From the NCBI GenBank assembly GCA_017520545.1, contig JAFXFM010000002.1, positions 1-64,000 of the forward strand: a stretch of DNA of 64,000 bases. Reading direction: 5' to 3'. Source of the stretch: Alistipes sp. Its GTDB lineage: Bacteria; Bacteroidota; Bacteroidia; Bacteroidales; Rikenellaceae. This document shows positions 8,047 through 15,598 of this stretch, one piece after another. The notes below the pieces were generated by a model, which saw nothing but the letters and a program-made list of their open reading frames with translations, was not told the DNA's origin and did no database searches. The translations under genes were made by a program, and so were the position numbers. Numbering within the stretch: position 1 is the stretch's first letter; each line of letters opens with the position of its first letter.

Positions 8047-10412
8047 TAGAGTTGTGGATTGATGAGCAGAGGTGCGACATCGACTCCATTCCGACTATTC
8101 CTATCGGCTTCGATGTTGCCAACCTCACAGATATCGAGGGTCAGCGTGAGGGCAGATGCATAGAGGTGGTACTACCCGCAACGCCAGCAAACAATGCCCT
8201 ATTGGGCTCTTCGAGCGACCTCTACGCCACAGAGCGATTCAATATGGAGCACCACACCGCCCGCATCGAAAAAGATGGTGTAGAGATATTCTGTGGTACG
8301 GTGTACCTCATCGACACGATCATTCAAAGTGGCTCGATTAGCACCTACACCATTCGCATAAATGAAGGTGGTGCAGAGTGGATTGATGCCGTGATACACG
8401 GAAGGCTGTCCGAGTTGGAGATTCCGTTTTCGGGGCCACTTAACCTCACAACAATAGCCACCTCGTGGGAGGGCGATAATGCGGTGCGCTTCTTGCCGGT
8501 ATATCGAGGTAACTACCTATTGCGTCAAACCTCATCGCTGTCGCCAACAGAACGAATGTTGCTTACGGACGACTACCATCCGTTTATATCGGTTGCCGAG
8601 ATGGTGCGTGCTATGTTTGCGGAGTTGGACTACACGGTACACAGTAACTTTCTCGATAGCGAATTGGGAAAATCGCTCTATATAAGTGGCGAATACTCCC
8701 GTACGGACAATGTTGTTGCCGAGGAGAAGTGCGATTTCTTTGCCCGACGTGCCAATACCATCGAAGCGACAGCCGACTACACGGGACGAGTATATGCCTC
8801 GCGAGCATTTGCTGATCACACAGTAGGTCCGATTGTGGATACAGCAGACCCTACCGCCGTAGACGAGAATGGAGAGAAGATGAGCGACACCTTCTGTCGT
8901 AACGACAGTTTCAGTTTGAACGACATCGGAGATGTCTGCTTCTCGCCAAAGATATCGGTCAAGGCTGGATTCCTCTTGCACCTTGAATACTCCACCGAGT
9001 ACAAAATTGTTTCGAGAGATGAGTTTTGCGGTTTCGATACTATCGAGGGGTTGGATAGCGAGAGGGTAAAGGTGGTGTTGTCAAACAACTTTACAGACCA
9101 CCGCAACAACCCCTCGACAAAGTTCCAATATCGTGTGGTGGTATTCAATCACCTCTATCCACGCAAGTATCGCCTTATCGCAACGCTCTCCGACGGCTCG
9201 ACCACAGAGTTGCACAACTGGGACACCCGCTCCTCACTGCTCGTAACACCGGCAACACCTATTACCGCATTGGAACTCCTCTACTGCGACGGCGATAGCA
9301 ACGAATGGCTCACATACGAAGCCGATTGGGCAATGTATGCCGGATATATCAAAGAGAGCGGGATGATTGATGTGGAGGTGGATTTCCGACTCTCACCACG
9401 CAAAGTTTCGGCAGGTTCGAACTTGGTGCTGGATAAGTTTTGGTTCGGAGGTGCAGAGCCGGGGATGAAGTTGGTATTGCACACCGCAACCTCGCTCCGC
9501 CCATACTTCTCTCTCGTACCCGGCTACAATTCGATGTTGGAGTTTAAGGATATTGCACCGCGTAACGTAAGCAAAGCCGAACTGCTCTCGGCTCTCGGCG
9601 AGATGTTCAATCTTGCATTCTATACCGACCGCGTAAAGAGGGAGCTGTACATCGAACCATTGGAGTCCCTATACGAGAGCAGGGAGGCGATTGATTGGAG
9701 TGGACGCATCGACCACCTCGGCGACATATCCATTTCGGACTCGGGCATAGACCTACCGCAAAACACAGTTTTTGCCTACAAGGACACCGACTACGCCTCA
9801 CACCGCTTCAACAACGACAACGAAACGACGTTGGGTATGTGGAGTTTCTGCAATGCGCTCTACGGCACAAAGAGATCTACAAAAAGGGTTGGAGATAGAC
9901 TCTTTGCGACAACCTTGAACATCTCAAACATCATCGGCAGTGCCCCCTCTGCTTCGATTATACAGGTGGGAGATGTGGGTGGCGAGAGCGTAAACTTCGA
10001 AGCTCCATTCACGCCACGCATTGTCTGCTACAAGGGTTTGCGCGACCTGCCCGAGGGGGAGAGCTGGAACACCTCCTCAAGCCATAGCCAATACCCCTAC
10101 GCCGCCTTTGTCGATGAGAAGAGCATAAATCTATGCTTCGAGGATAGAAACGGTATTGAAGGTCTGCATCACTACCACTTGCCGGCACTACTCCGCCAGC
10201 GCGACGCTCGAAGAGTAGCCTTGGATCTCTATCTCACAACGGCTGAAATAGCCTCTCTCTTTACGGCCGATGGTCCGAAGCCATCTTTGCGAAGAAAATT
10301 TCGCTTCAACATTCAGGGAGAGAGCCAGCTGTTTCGCCTTGCGAAGGTGGAGAGATGGGATACAAAGAGTAACATCGTACGGTGCGTATTCGAACAAGAA
10401 CTCAACTCGTAG
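8043..10412 (+). CDS. large phage-type virion/tail protein, 789 aa
   Basis: The largest protein of the cluster. The N-terminus (E-L-W-I-D-E-Q-R-C-D-I-D, then F-D-V-A-N-L-T-D-I-E and later V-L-P-A-T-P-A-N-N-A-L-L-G) matches a recurring pattern in Bacteroidetes phage tail proteins: a short strand, a 'dIxdl' segment, then a 'LPgTkxNnxllG' segment. The remainder is beta-rich with no collagen-like, lysozyme or pectate-lyase motif, and no coiled coil long enough to be a tape measure. Its start overlaps the previous stop. Probably a tail-hub or receptor-side component. Family membership is from pattern memory and needs a profile search. Confidence 0.6.
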   Translation: MIELWIDEQRCDIDSIPTIPIGFDVANLTDIEGQREGRCIEVVLPATPANNALLGSSSDLYATERFNMEHHTARIEKDGVEIFCGTVYLIDTIIQSGSISTYTIRINEGGAEWIDAVIHGRLSELEIPFSGPLNLTTIATSWEGDNAVRFLPVYRGNYLLRQTSSLSPTERMLLTDDYHPFISVAEMVRAMFAELDYTVHSNFLDSELGKSLYISGEYSRTDNVVAEEKCDFFARRANTIEATADYTGRVYASRAFADHTVGPIVDTADPTAVDENGEKMSDTFCRNDSFSLNDIGDVCFSPKISVKAGFLLHLEYSTEYKIVSRDEFCGFDTIEGLDSERVKVVLSNNFTDHRNNPSTKFQYRVVVFNHLYPRKYRLIATLSDGSTTELHNWDTRSSLLVTPATPITALELLYCDGDSNEWLTYEADWAMYAGYIKESGMIDVEVDFRLSPRKVSAGSNLVLDKFWFGGAEPGMKLVLHTATSLRPYFSLVPGYNSMLEFKDIAPRNVSKAELLSALGEMFNLAFYTDRVKRELYIEPLESLYESREAIDWSGRIDHLGDISISDSGIDLPQNTVFAYKDTDYASHRFNNDNETTLGMWSFCNALYGTKRSTKRVGDRLFATTLNISNIIGSAPSASIIQVGDVGGESVNFEAPFTPRIVCYKGLRDLPEGESWNTSSSHSQYPYAAFVDEKSINLCFEDRNGIEGLHHYHLPALLRQRDARRVALDLYLTTAEIASLFTADGPKPSLRRKFRFNIQGESQLFRLAKVERWDTKSNIVRCVFEQELNS

Positions 10413-10416
10413 GTCA

Positions 10417-10671
10417 ATGTACAACAAACGCAAATTACTAATTGCTCTGTCCAAACAGATAGAGCAGGGGGCTCCTATGGAGGTCCTCGAACAGATGTGG
10501 CGCGAACAATTGCTCGACAAAACTGCCGTAGAGAAGCTCTATATCCGCACAGAGGTAGAGCGCAGAGTGCGTGCCGGAGAGGGAAAAACGAAAGCTATGG
10601 AGCAGCTGTCGGCAGAGTTGAATTGCTCCTACGAGAAGGTTCGGACCGCCGTATATAGCAAAAAACATTAA
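10417..10671 (+). CDS. small basic helical protein, 84 aa
   Basis: Starts at ATG 10417, four bases after the preceding stop, and ends 11 bases before the protease gene. The 84-residue sequence is charged and helical (K-R-K-L-L-I-A-L-S-K-Q-I-E-Q-G at 4-18) and ends in a segment E-Q-L-S-A-E-L-N-C-S-Y-E-K-V-R-T-A-V-Y that reads like a helix-turn-helix. It could be a DNA-binding regulator, a scaffold-like protein for the capsid, or a remnant of a terminase small subunit. The position directly upstream of protease and capsid fits a scaffold, the HTH-like end fits a DNA binder. Unassigned. Confidence 0.55.
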   Translation: MYNKRKLLIALSKQIEQGAPMEVLEQMWREQLLDKTAVEKLYIRTEVERRVRAGEGKTKAMEQLSAELNCSYEKVRTAVYSKKH

Positions 10672-10682
10672 GAGGAAAGAGA

Positions 10683-11549
10683 ATGGAAACACAGATTAAA
10701 ATTAAGAACGATTCCTCCGTATGCACCATCGACATCGAAGGTACTATCGGAGTAGCTGAGAGCGAGCAGTTTACCGACTCGTCGCACAGCATAGCCACCT
10801 ACGAGCGATTGAGTGCAGAGATCGAAAAAATCAAAGGTGTAGAGGCGAAAGATGTTGTCGTGAATATCCGCTCGACAGGAGGAGATGTGAATGATGCAAT
10901 GCTTATCTACGAGGCTCTCGTTGCCCTCGATGCCAACATCACCACCCGTTGCTACGGCTACACCGCTTCGGCTGCGACAATCATCGCACAGGCAGCGAGT
11001 GAGGGGTGCCGCGAGATCGCCTCGTCGGCTCTCTATCTCATACACGAGTCGAGCAGCGTTGTTGAGGGCAATGCCAACGATCTGACCGAGCGCATCGAGC
11101 TGCTGAAAAAGACTGACGAGAGAATTGCATCGCTCTATGCACAACGTTCGGGCAGAGAGAAGCACCACTTCGAGTCGCTTATGGAGCAGAATTGTGGTCG
11201 TGGTCGCTGGCTCTCGCCCGAAGAGGTTGTCGAGGCGGGACTTGCCGACAAAATCATCGGCGCAGAGGAGGAGAAGCCGCAGGGCATTTTGGCAAAGGTA
11301 CGAGAGTGGTTCTCGCCATCAAACAAGTGCCAGACTGCGACGCTGCCTGCTGACGACATCAACGTTATGCACCTGCCCGAGAACGCTATCGTCGCAACCT
11401 CGGGTATCGCTCTCGAAGAGGGACAAAACAGCGTCCACAAGAGCGAAACAGCGATGTGCGAGGACCCTTCGCTCGAAGGTACCACCATTTCGCGCAACTC
11501 TTTGGCGTACGCCGAAGACATTAACAACCTCCGATTCAGAGGCTTGTAA
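10683..11549 (+). CDS. ClpP-fold capsid maturation (prohead) protease
   Basis: A 288-residue ClpP/SppA-type protein directly upstream of the capsid gene. The fold shows in S-T-G-G-D-V-N at 64-70, the nucleophile segment Y-T-A-S-A-A with Ser96, and L-I-H-E-S-S with His121, followed by G-L-A-D-K-I-I-G (186-193). The site aligned with the catalytic Asp of ClpP (R-D-R-F in E. coli) reads R-G-R-W, so the third residue appears to be Gly174. Phage members vary here. The C-terminal 90 residues are low-complexity and probably removed or act as a scaffold-like delta domain (inference). Such proteases trim capsid or scaffold during prohead maturation. Confidence 0.8.
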   Translation: METQIKIKNDSSVCTIDIEGTIGVAESEQFTDSSHSIATYERLSAEIEKIKGVEAKDVVVNIRSTGGDVNDAMLIYEALVALDANITTRCYGYTASAATIIAQAASEGCREIASSALYLIHESSSVVEGNANDLTERIELLKKTDERIASLYAQRSGREKHHFESLMEQNCGRGRWLSPEEVVEAGLADKIIGAEEEKPQGILAKVREWFSPSNKCQTATLPADDINVMHLPENAIVATSGIALEEGQNSVHKSETAMCEDPSLEGTTISRNSLAYAEDINNLRFRGL

Positions 11550-11586
11550 AAACATTTAACTAAAAAACCAAAAAAGAACAAAAACT

Positions 11587-12567
11587 ATGATTATCGAAAA
11601 TTCAAAAACTTACAATGTTAATGAGGTTGAAAACCTCTTCTTCCGTCCATCGTTTTGCGGCAAATCGGCAGAGGAGTTGGGAATCCGCGTACTCTACAAT
11701 ATGCCTATTCCGACGAAGCTCCCACTGTTTGGCAACAAGCACAACATCCTGAAAGAGTTCTCGTCGGGCTGGCAAGGCGAAATTCATCACGATTATAGAG
11801 AGACCGAGATTCCAATGGCAAAGTTGAAGGCCGAGAACTCCTACTCTGCCGAGGCGTACTTCTCGACCATCTACGAGTTGCTCACCAACTCTGCCGATGT
11901 AAATCTTGGCGATTTGACCGGCACCGACTTGGAGAAGGCTGAGACTGAGATCTTCCGTCGAGCAATCGTGGAGAGCATCTACGCAACAATGTGGTTTGGC
12001 GATGAGAGCGGCGAAGTGTCGAATTTGACCGGCTTCTCGGGCTTCATTCGCAAAATCATCGACATCTACGATAACGATAGTTCGAACTCGAGCGTTATCG
12101 TCTTTGAGGAGGATACGGAGGCGGCAGCCGATATGATTTTCCAAGAGGTTTGGGAGCAGGCGAAGGATGATTTGCGTTCAATCGCGACAGAGGGCAATCT
12201 CGCCTACTTCGTAAGTTCCGACATCTACGATGCTTACCACTTCTGGCTTGAGCATCAGGGCTTTACCAGCGCAATTGCCGATACGAACAACACCCGCCCG
12301 ACACTTGCGTTCCACGGTATTCCAGTGGTAGAGATTCCTGCGAGAAAGTACGACACAAATCGTGCAAAATCGTTCTGTATTCTCACCGACCGTCGCAACC
12401 TTGTGTTGGCGTTGAATACGGCCGATTCGCCGGAGAAGGAGATTCATATGTGGTATAACCCTGACGAGATGGAGAACCGTCAGCGCGTGGTATTCCTCGC
12501 CGGCACCGCTATTGCCGACAAGGATATCCTATCGGCGTACATCTATGACGCAGATCTTACGTTGTAA
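11587..12567 (+). CDS. putative major capsid protein
   Basis: A 326-residue acidic protein placed directly after the ClpP-like protease, the standard position of a phage major capsid protein. It has an N-terminal arm (about 1-60) with basic and aromatic residues, a helical middle (spine-like, about 115-200) and a beta-rich C-terminal half ending V-V-F-L-A-G-T-A-I-A-D-K-D-I-L-S, consistent with an HK97-type fold. No sequence motif is diagnostic, so assignment rests on length, position and secondary-structure pattern. Its stop overlaps the next start (TAATG at 12565-12569), indicating translational coupling. Confidence 0.62.
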   Translation: MIIENSKTYNVNEVENLFFRPSFCGKSAEELGIRVLYNMPIPTKLPLFGNKHNILKEFSSGWQGEIHHDYRETEIPMAKLKAENSYSAEAYFSTIYELLTNSADVNLGDLTGTDLEKAETEIFRRAIVESIYATMWFGDESGEVSNLTGFSGFIRKIIDIYDNDSSNSSVIVFEEDTEAAADMIFQEVWEQAKDDLRSIATEGNLAYFVSSDIYDAYHFWLEHQGFTSAIADTNNTRPTLAFHGIPVVEIPARKYDTNRAKSFCILTDRRNLVLALNTADSPEKEIHMWYNPDEMENRQRVVFLAGTAIADKDILSAYIYDADLTL

Positions 12568-13043
12568 TGGAGAATACCTATAACCACAAGCCCATTGGAG
12601 GGGTGGAGAGCGTGGCTCTCTACCCTACCGATGCGGTGGTAACAGCTCTCTTTTCGAGCGAAGGTTGCGAAGTGGAGCTCTCGGGCACACCAATCGAAGT
12701 GGCGCTTTTGGAGGATACCTCAACCTACGAAGAGATGGCACACGTGGAACAGGGGGCGACCTCCGTATCGCACAAACTTCGCCTCGTAGCTATGAGGAAT
12801 GATGCTGCGAAGTGGCTCGACAACGACTTTATAGAGCAGAGCTCGTTCGATGGCTTCGTTGCCGTAGTTACACTCTGTGATGGGCGGAAACTGCTTGCCG
12901 GCTACTCCGCACTCTTTGGTAACGAGCAACCATTACGACTCGAATCGGTAACCTCCGCGTCGGGCAGCAGCCCACACCAAACGCCTTCGGTAACGCTACA
13001 ACTTGTATCGCGCGACACCGATTTCTCGGCGCAAATTTTATAA
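12567..13043 (+). CDS. phage-type structural protein after the capsid gene, 158 aa
   Basis: A 158-residue protein with start codon sharing a base with the capsid stop. It begins N-T-Y-N-H-K-P-I-G-G-V-E-S-V-A-L-Y and ends with a serine-rich turn then T-P-S-V-T-L-Q-L-V-S-R-D-T, a beta pattern that reminds me of small tail or connector proteins of Bacteroidetes phages. Candidate roles are head-tail adaptor or tail-tube-like protein. No motif settles it. Placed between capsid and portal, which is an unusual spot for either. Confidence 0.5.
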   Translation: MENTYNHKPIGGVESVALYPTDAVVTALFSSEGCEVELSGTPIEVALLEDTSTYEEMAHVEQGATSVSHKLRLVAMRNDAAKWLDNDFIEQSSFDGFVAVVTLCDGRKLLAGYSALFGNEQPLRLESVTSASGSSPHQTPSVTLQLVSRDTDFSAQIL

Positions 13044-13065
13044 CACTTTAACACTAATCTACGAT

Positions 13066-14292
13066 ATGGAAAACGCAAAGACGAAAACTAAAATTTGCAC
13101 CTCTGCACAAAATAGCGCCGATATGCTCTATGCGCTATCCTCGACGAAGGTCGAGAGCAAAGAGTTTTGGCGTTGGGGCTCGGACAACAACCTCCCCGAA
13201 GCGCTATCTACACTATCGCGACGTTCGACAGCCCACCGCCGCATCATAAACGACAAGGCGGACTACATCTCGGGCAAGGGATTTAATTACGACTGCTCGG
13301 TGCCGCTATTGGATAGTATCGTAAAGCGAGCCAATGGCGATGGCGACTCCCTGCGACAGGTGTTGAACAAATTGGCATTCGACAAGTCGCTCTTCGGCAA
13401 CGCCTTCTTGGAGGTGATTACCGACGAGAAAAACACCTTCCTCTCGCTCTATCATCAGGACGCCACACGCTGCCGCGTAGCAAAGGACTCGCAGCACATT
13501 CTCCTGCACCACGATTGGTCGCACTTCCGCTCGAACGAGGCTCTCTGCCTGCCACTCTACCCCAAGTTCGAGAAGCAGAACGACGGCACGCTGCGCTCGA
13601 TAATCCACTACAAGGACTACGAGCCGATGTTCCAGCACTACGGCGTGCCACAATACATCGCAGGTATGAACGTTTCTGCCATAGCCTACAAAACCGACCG
13701 TTGGAATATCGCACGTTTGGACAACTCATTCCAGCTCTCGGGCGTAATGATGATCGACAATGCGGTGGATAGCGAGGAGGAGGCGCAGAAGTTAGCACGT
13801 ATGGCGGAGCAGCGATTTGCCGGCAAACCCGGACAGGTAATGTTTGTCATTCGTGATGAGAGTTCGGACGACAATTCGCGCTTTATCCCTATCGAGTCGC
13901 AGAACGATGGCGATTGGAAGGAGCTTCACGATCAAGCCACAAGCGACATTGTCGTCGCCCACTCGTGGTTCCGCTCGTTGAGCGGCTTGGACTACTCGAC
14001 CGGATTTAGTGCCGAGCGTATTCTACACGAGTACGAGGTTGCACTGAACACGGTAATTCTCGGGGAGCAGAGCGAGTTGTTGGAGCCCATCGCCCACGCG
14101 ATAACTTCGATTTTGAAAATCGACTGCACCTCACTCGAAATCATCAACCGCCCGCCAACACGCTCCAAACCAATCTATATGAGAGTTTGGGAGGCTCGCA
14201 AGGCCGACGGCTTGGAATATGACGAGAACGACGAGCGTCAGCAGCTCTTCCTCTCCGAGATATCCAAGTACAACCTTAAATCTATTAGTTAA
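13066..14292 (+). CDS. phage portal protein
   Basis: Start chosen at ATG 13066 (M-E-N-A-K-T) because an upstream in-frame ATG at 13003 lies inside the previous gene and gives an arginine-rich tail that does not fit. The 408-residue protein has the portal-like N-terminus W-R-W-G-S-D-N-N-L-P-E-A-L followed by R-R-I-I-N-D-K-A-D-Y-I-S-G-K-G-F. Related portals read W-G-x-D-N-x-x-P...S-x-x-H-x-x-I-I...K-x-x-Y-I-x-G-x-G. The C-terminal half is helical (stem/wing). Portals form the dodecameric DNA channel at one capsid vertex. Here the gene is downstream of protease and capsid, the reverse of the usual portal-protease-capsid order, and no terminase large subunit precedes it. Confidence 0.75.
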   Translation: MENAKTKTKICTSAQNSADMLYALSSTKVESKEFWRWGSDNNLPEALSTLSRRSTAHRRIINDKADYISGKGFNYDCSVPLLDSIVKRANGDGDSLRQVLNKLAFDKSLFGNAFLEVITDEKNTFLSLYHQDATRCRVAKDSQHILLHHDWSHFRSNEALCLPLYPKFEKQNDGTLRSIIHYKDYEPMFQHYGVPQYIAGMNVSAIAYKTDRWNIARLDNSFQLSGVMMIDNAVDSEEEAQKLARMAEQRFAGKPGQVMFVIRDESSDDNSRFIPIESQNDGDWKELHDQATSDIVVAHSWFRSLSGLDYSTGFSAERILHEYEVALNTVILGEQSELLEPIAHAITSILKIDCTSLEIINRPPTRSKPIYMRVWEARKADGLEYDENDERQQLFLSEISKYNLKSIS

Positions 14293-14295
14293 ACT

Positions 14296-14769
14296 ATGAA
14301 AAAACTTATTACGAATGAACAAGTTATCTCATTGGCTTTCGGAGATGGCGAATATCTGTCGCCAGAAGCTGTCCTCGATTCGGACATTGTGGCAGCGACT
14401 TCTCGCTACATTATCCCGGTGGTGGGAACAGAGCTTTACGAAGCGTTGCTTAACGGCTCTCACACAGAGCTTCTCAACGATTTTATCGCGCCTGCGCTGG
14501 CTATGGCAGTCAGAACGATGATTCAGCCTGCACTCAACGTCCGCACAGGGCAACTGGGATTGCAGATATCCTCGACCCTGCGAGCCGACTCTTCGACAAA
14601 GACTGCAATGCAGACGCTGCAAAAATCGCTACGCAATCGTCGCCAGACGCTATTGAAGCGACTCTCAAACCATTTGAAGAACCACGCATCGGAGTTTGCG
14701 GAGTACAACCCCAACAACGATGCAATGCAAAAATGCTCGATAGATGGAGGCTTTGTACAGATACGCTAA
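14296..14769 (+). CDS. head-tail connector-like protein, 157 aa
   Basis: A 157-residue mainly helical protein beginning K-K-L-I-T-N-E-Q-V-I-S-L-A-F, then D-S-D-I-V-A-A-T-S-R-Y-I-I-P-V-V-G and L-Y-E-A-L-L-N-G. This 'xDIxxAexrYIxPvxGxxLY' pattern recurs in small proteins next to portals in Bacteroidales prophages, considered head completion or connector proteins. It starts three bases after the portal stop and overlaps the holin start by 26 bases, so expression is tightly coupled. Assigned from pattern memory and position. Confidence 0.6.
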   Translation: MKKLITNEQVISLAFGDGEYLSPEAVLDSDIVAATSRYIIPVVGTELYEALLNGSHTELLNDFIAPALAMAVRTMIQPALNVRTGQLGLQISSTLRADSSTKTAMQTLQKSLRNRRQTLLKRLSNHLKNHASEFAEYNPNNDAMQKCSIDGGFVQIR

Positions 14770-15181
14770 CGGCGCATTGCTTGGAGTAGCAGCGCTCTTT
14801 ACGCCGATAAAATCGGTAATACTTTGCGCCCTGTTGTTTATTTTCATCGACTTCGTAACGGGAGTCTTAGCCTCCCGTTGCGAGGCAAAACATAGGGGCG
14901 AGAGGTGGTTTTTCTCCTCGCACGAGGCTTGGCGCACCATTCGCAAGGCGGGTTTCGTTATTTTAACCATTGCGATGAGTTGGCTTGTCGAGAGTTGCGT
15001 GCTCGACTTTCTCACACTCAACGTTACACGCCTTATCACGGGCGTTATCTGTGGCGTAGAGTTGTGGTCGTTCTTGGAGAACGCCTCGGTGCTGAGCGAT
15101 GCAAAGGTGTTCGAGTGGCTGCGTCAATATGTTAAACGAAAAGTTGAAAAGGAGATTGGAGAGTATGACAAAGATCAGTAG
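14744..15181 (+). CDS. phage holin
   Basis: A 145-residue membrane protein with helices at about 15-35, 62-82 and 85-105, the cytosolic loop S-R-C-E-A-K-H-R-G-E-R-W-F between the first two, and a charged C-terminus rich in K/R/E. Layout and the F-I-D-F-V-T-G-V-L-A-S segment match the phage_holin_4/toxin-secretion holin family. Holins make inner-membrane lesions that let the lysin reach the cell wall. It overlaps both neighbours, and the next gene is a lysin candidate, giving a classic lysis cassette. Confidence 0.8.
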   Translation: MEALYRYANGALLGVAALFTPIKSVILCALLFIFIDFVTGVLASRCEAKHRGERWFFSSHEAWRTIRKAGFVILTIAMSWLVESCVLDFLTLNVTRLITGVICGVELWSFLENASVLSDAKVFEWLRQYVKRKVEKEIGEYDKDQ

Positions 15182-15581
15182 AGGACTTCGAAACAACAAT
15201 CCGGGCAATATCCGCCTCGGAAAATTTCACTACCTCGGTGAGAATGAACACAGCAGCGACCCTGCGTTTCGCCAATTCAAGAGTATGGAGTGGGGATATA
15301 GAGCGATGTTCGTGCTGCTTCGCACCTACGTCGTCAAGCACAAATGCGACACCCTTCGCCAGATTATCAACCGCTATGCACCACCCGTCGAGAACCACAC
15401 CGACCGCTATCTGCAATATGTGGTTCGAGCCACCCGACTCTCGCCCGACGAGGAGATTACGATTACCGACAAGGCGATGATGACCTCCATCGTTGCCGCG
15501 ATGTCGGAGGTGGAGAATGGCATAAAAGCAGATATGGACGAGGTTTGTCGTGGTTGGGACCTCTTTATTGCAGATTTTTAA
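15165..15581 (+). CDS. phage-type lysozyme/'structural protein P5'-like lysin
   Basis: Start set at ATG 15165 (M-T-K-I-S-R-G-L-R-N-N-N-P-G-N-I-R), overlapping the holin gene by 17 bases. The R-N-N-N-P-G-N-I-R motif, a following G-x-x-x-x-D-x-x-F-R-x-F segment and R-Y-A-P-P-x-E-N-x-T at about 74-83 mark the family related to the PRD1 P5/'structural protein P5' group of muramidase-like proteins. It has 138 residues and no signal peptide, so release depends on the holin. It is the last gene of the operon; the comEC promoter begins two bases after its stop codon, leaving no room for a terminator or attachment site. Confidence 0.75.
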   Translation: MTKISRGLRNNNPGNIRLGKFHYLGENEHSSDPAFRQFKSMEWGYRAMFVLLRTYVVKHKCDTLRQIINRYAPPVENHTDRYLQYVVRATRLSPDEEITITDKAMMTSIVAAMSEVENGIKADMDEVCRGWDLFIADF

Positions 15582-15582
15582 C

Positions 15583-15590
15583 TATCTTTG
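15583..15590 (+). promoter_or_regulatory. -7 box TATCTTTG before comEC
   Basis: TATCTTTG lies only 8 bases upstream of the comEC ATG (15599), so the predicted transcription start falls within a few bases of the start codon. No convincing -33 element at 19-22 bases was found because the region is lysin coding sequence. Confidence 0.5.
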
Positions 15591-15598
15591 TGGTAGTT

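Noticed and set aside
15344-15598. N-terminal extension of ComEC
   Set aside because: It lies inside the lysin gene in another frame and is arginine/proline-rich; the ATG at 15599 follows a -7 box and gives a normal start.
6267-15598. Attachment-site direct repeats bounding the phage-derived operon
   Set aside because: No direct repeat of useful length was found between the left gap and the right edge, and the right edge leaves only a few bases before the comEC promoter.
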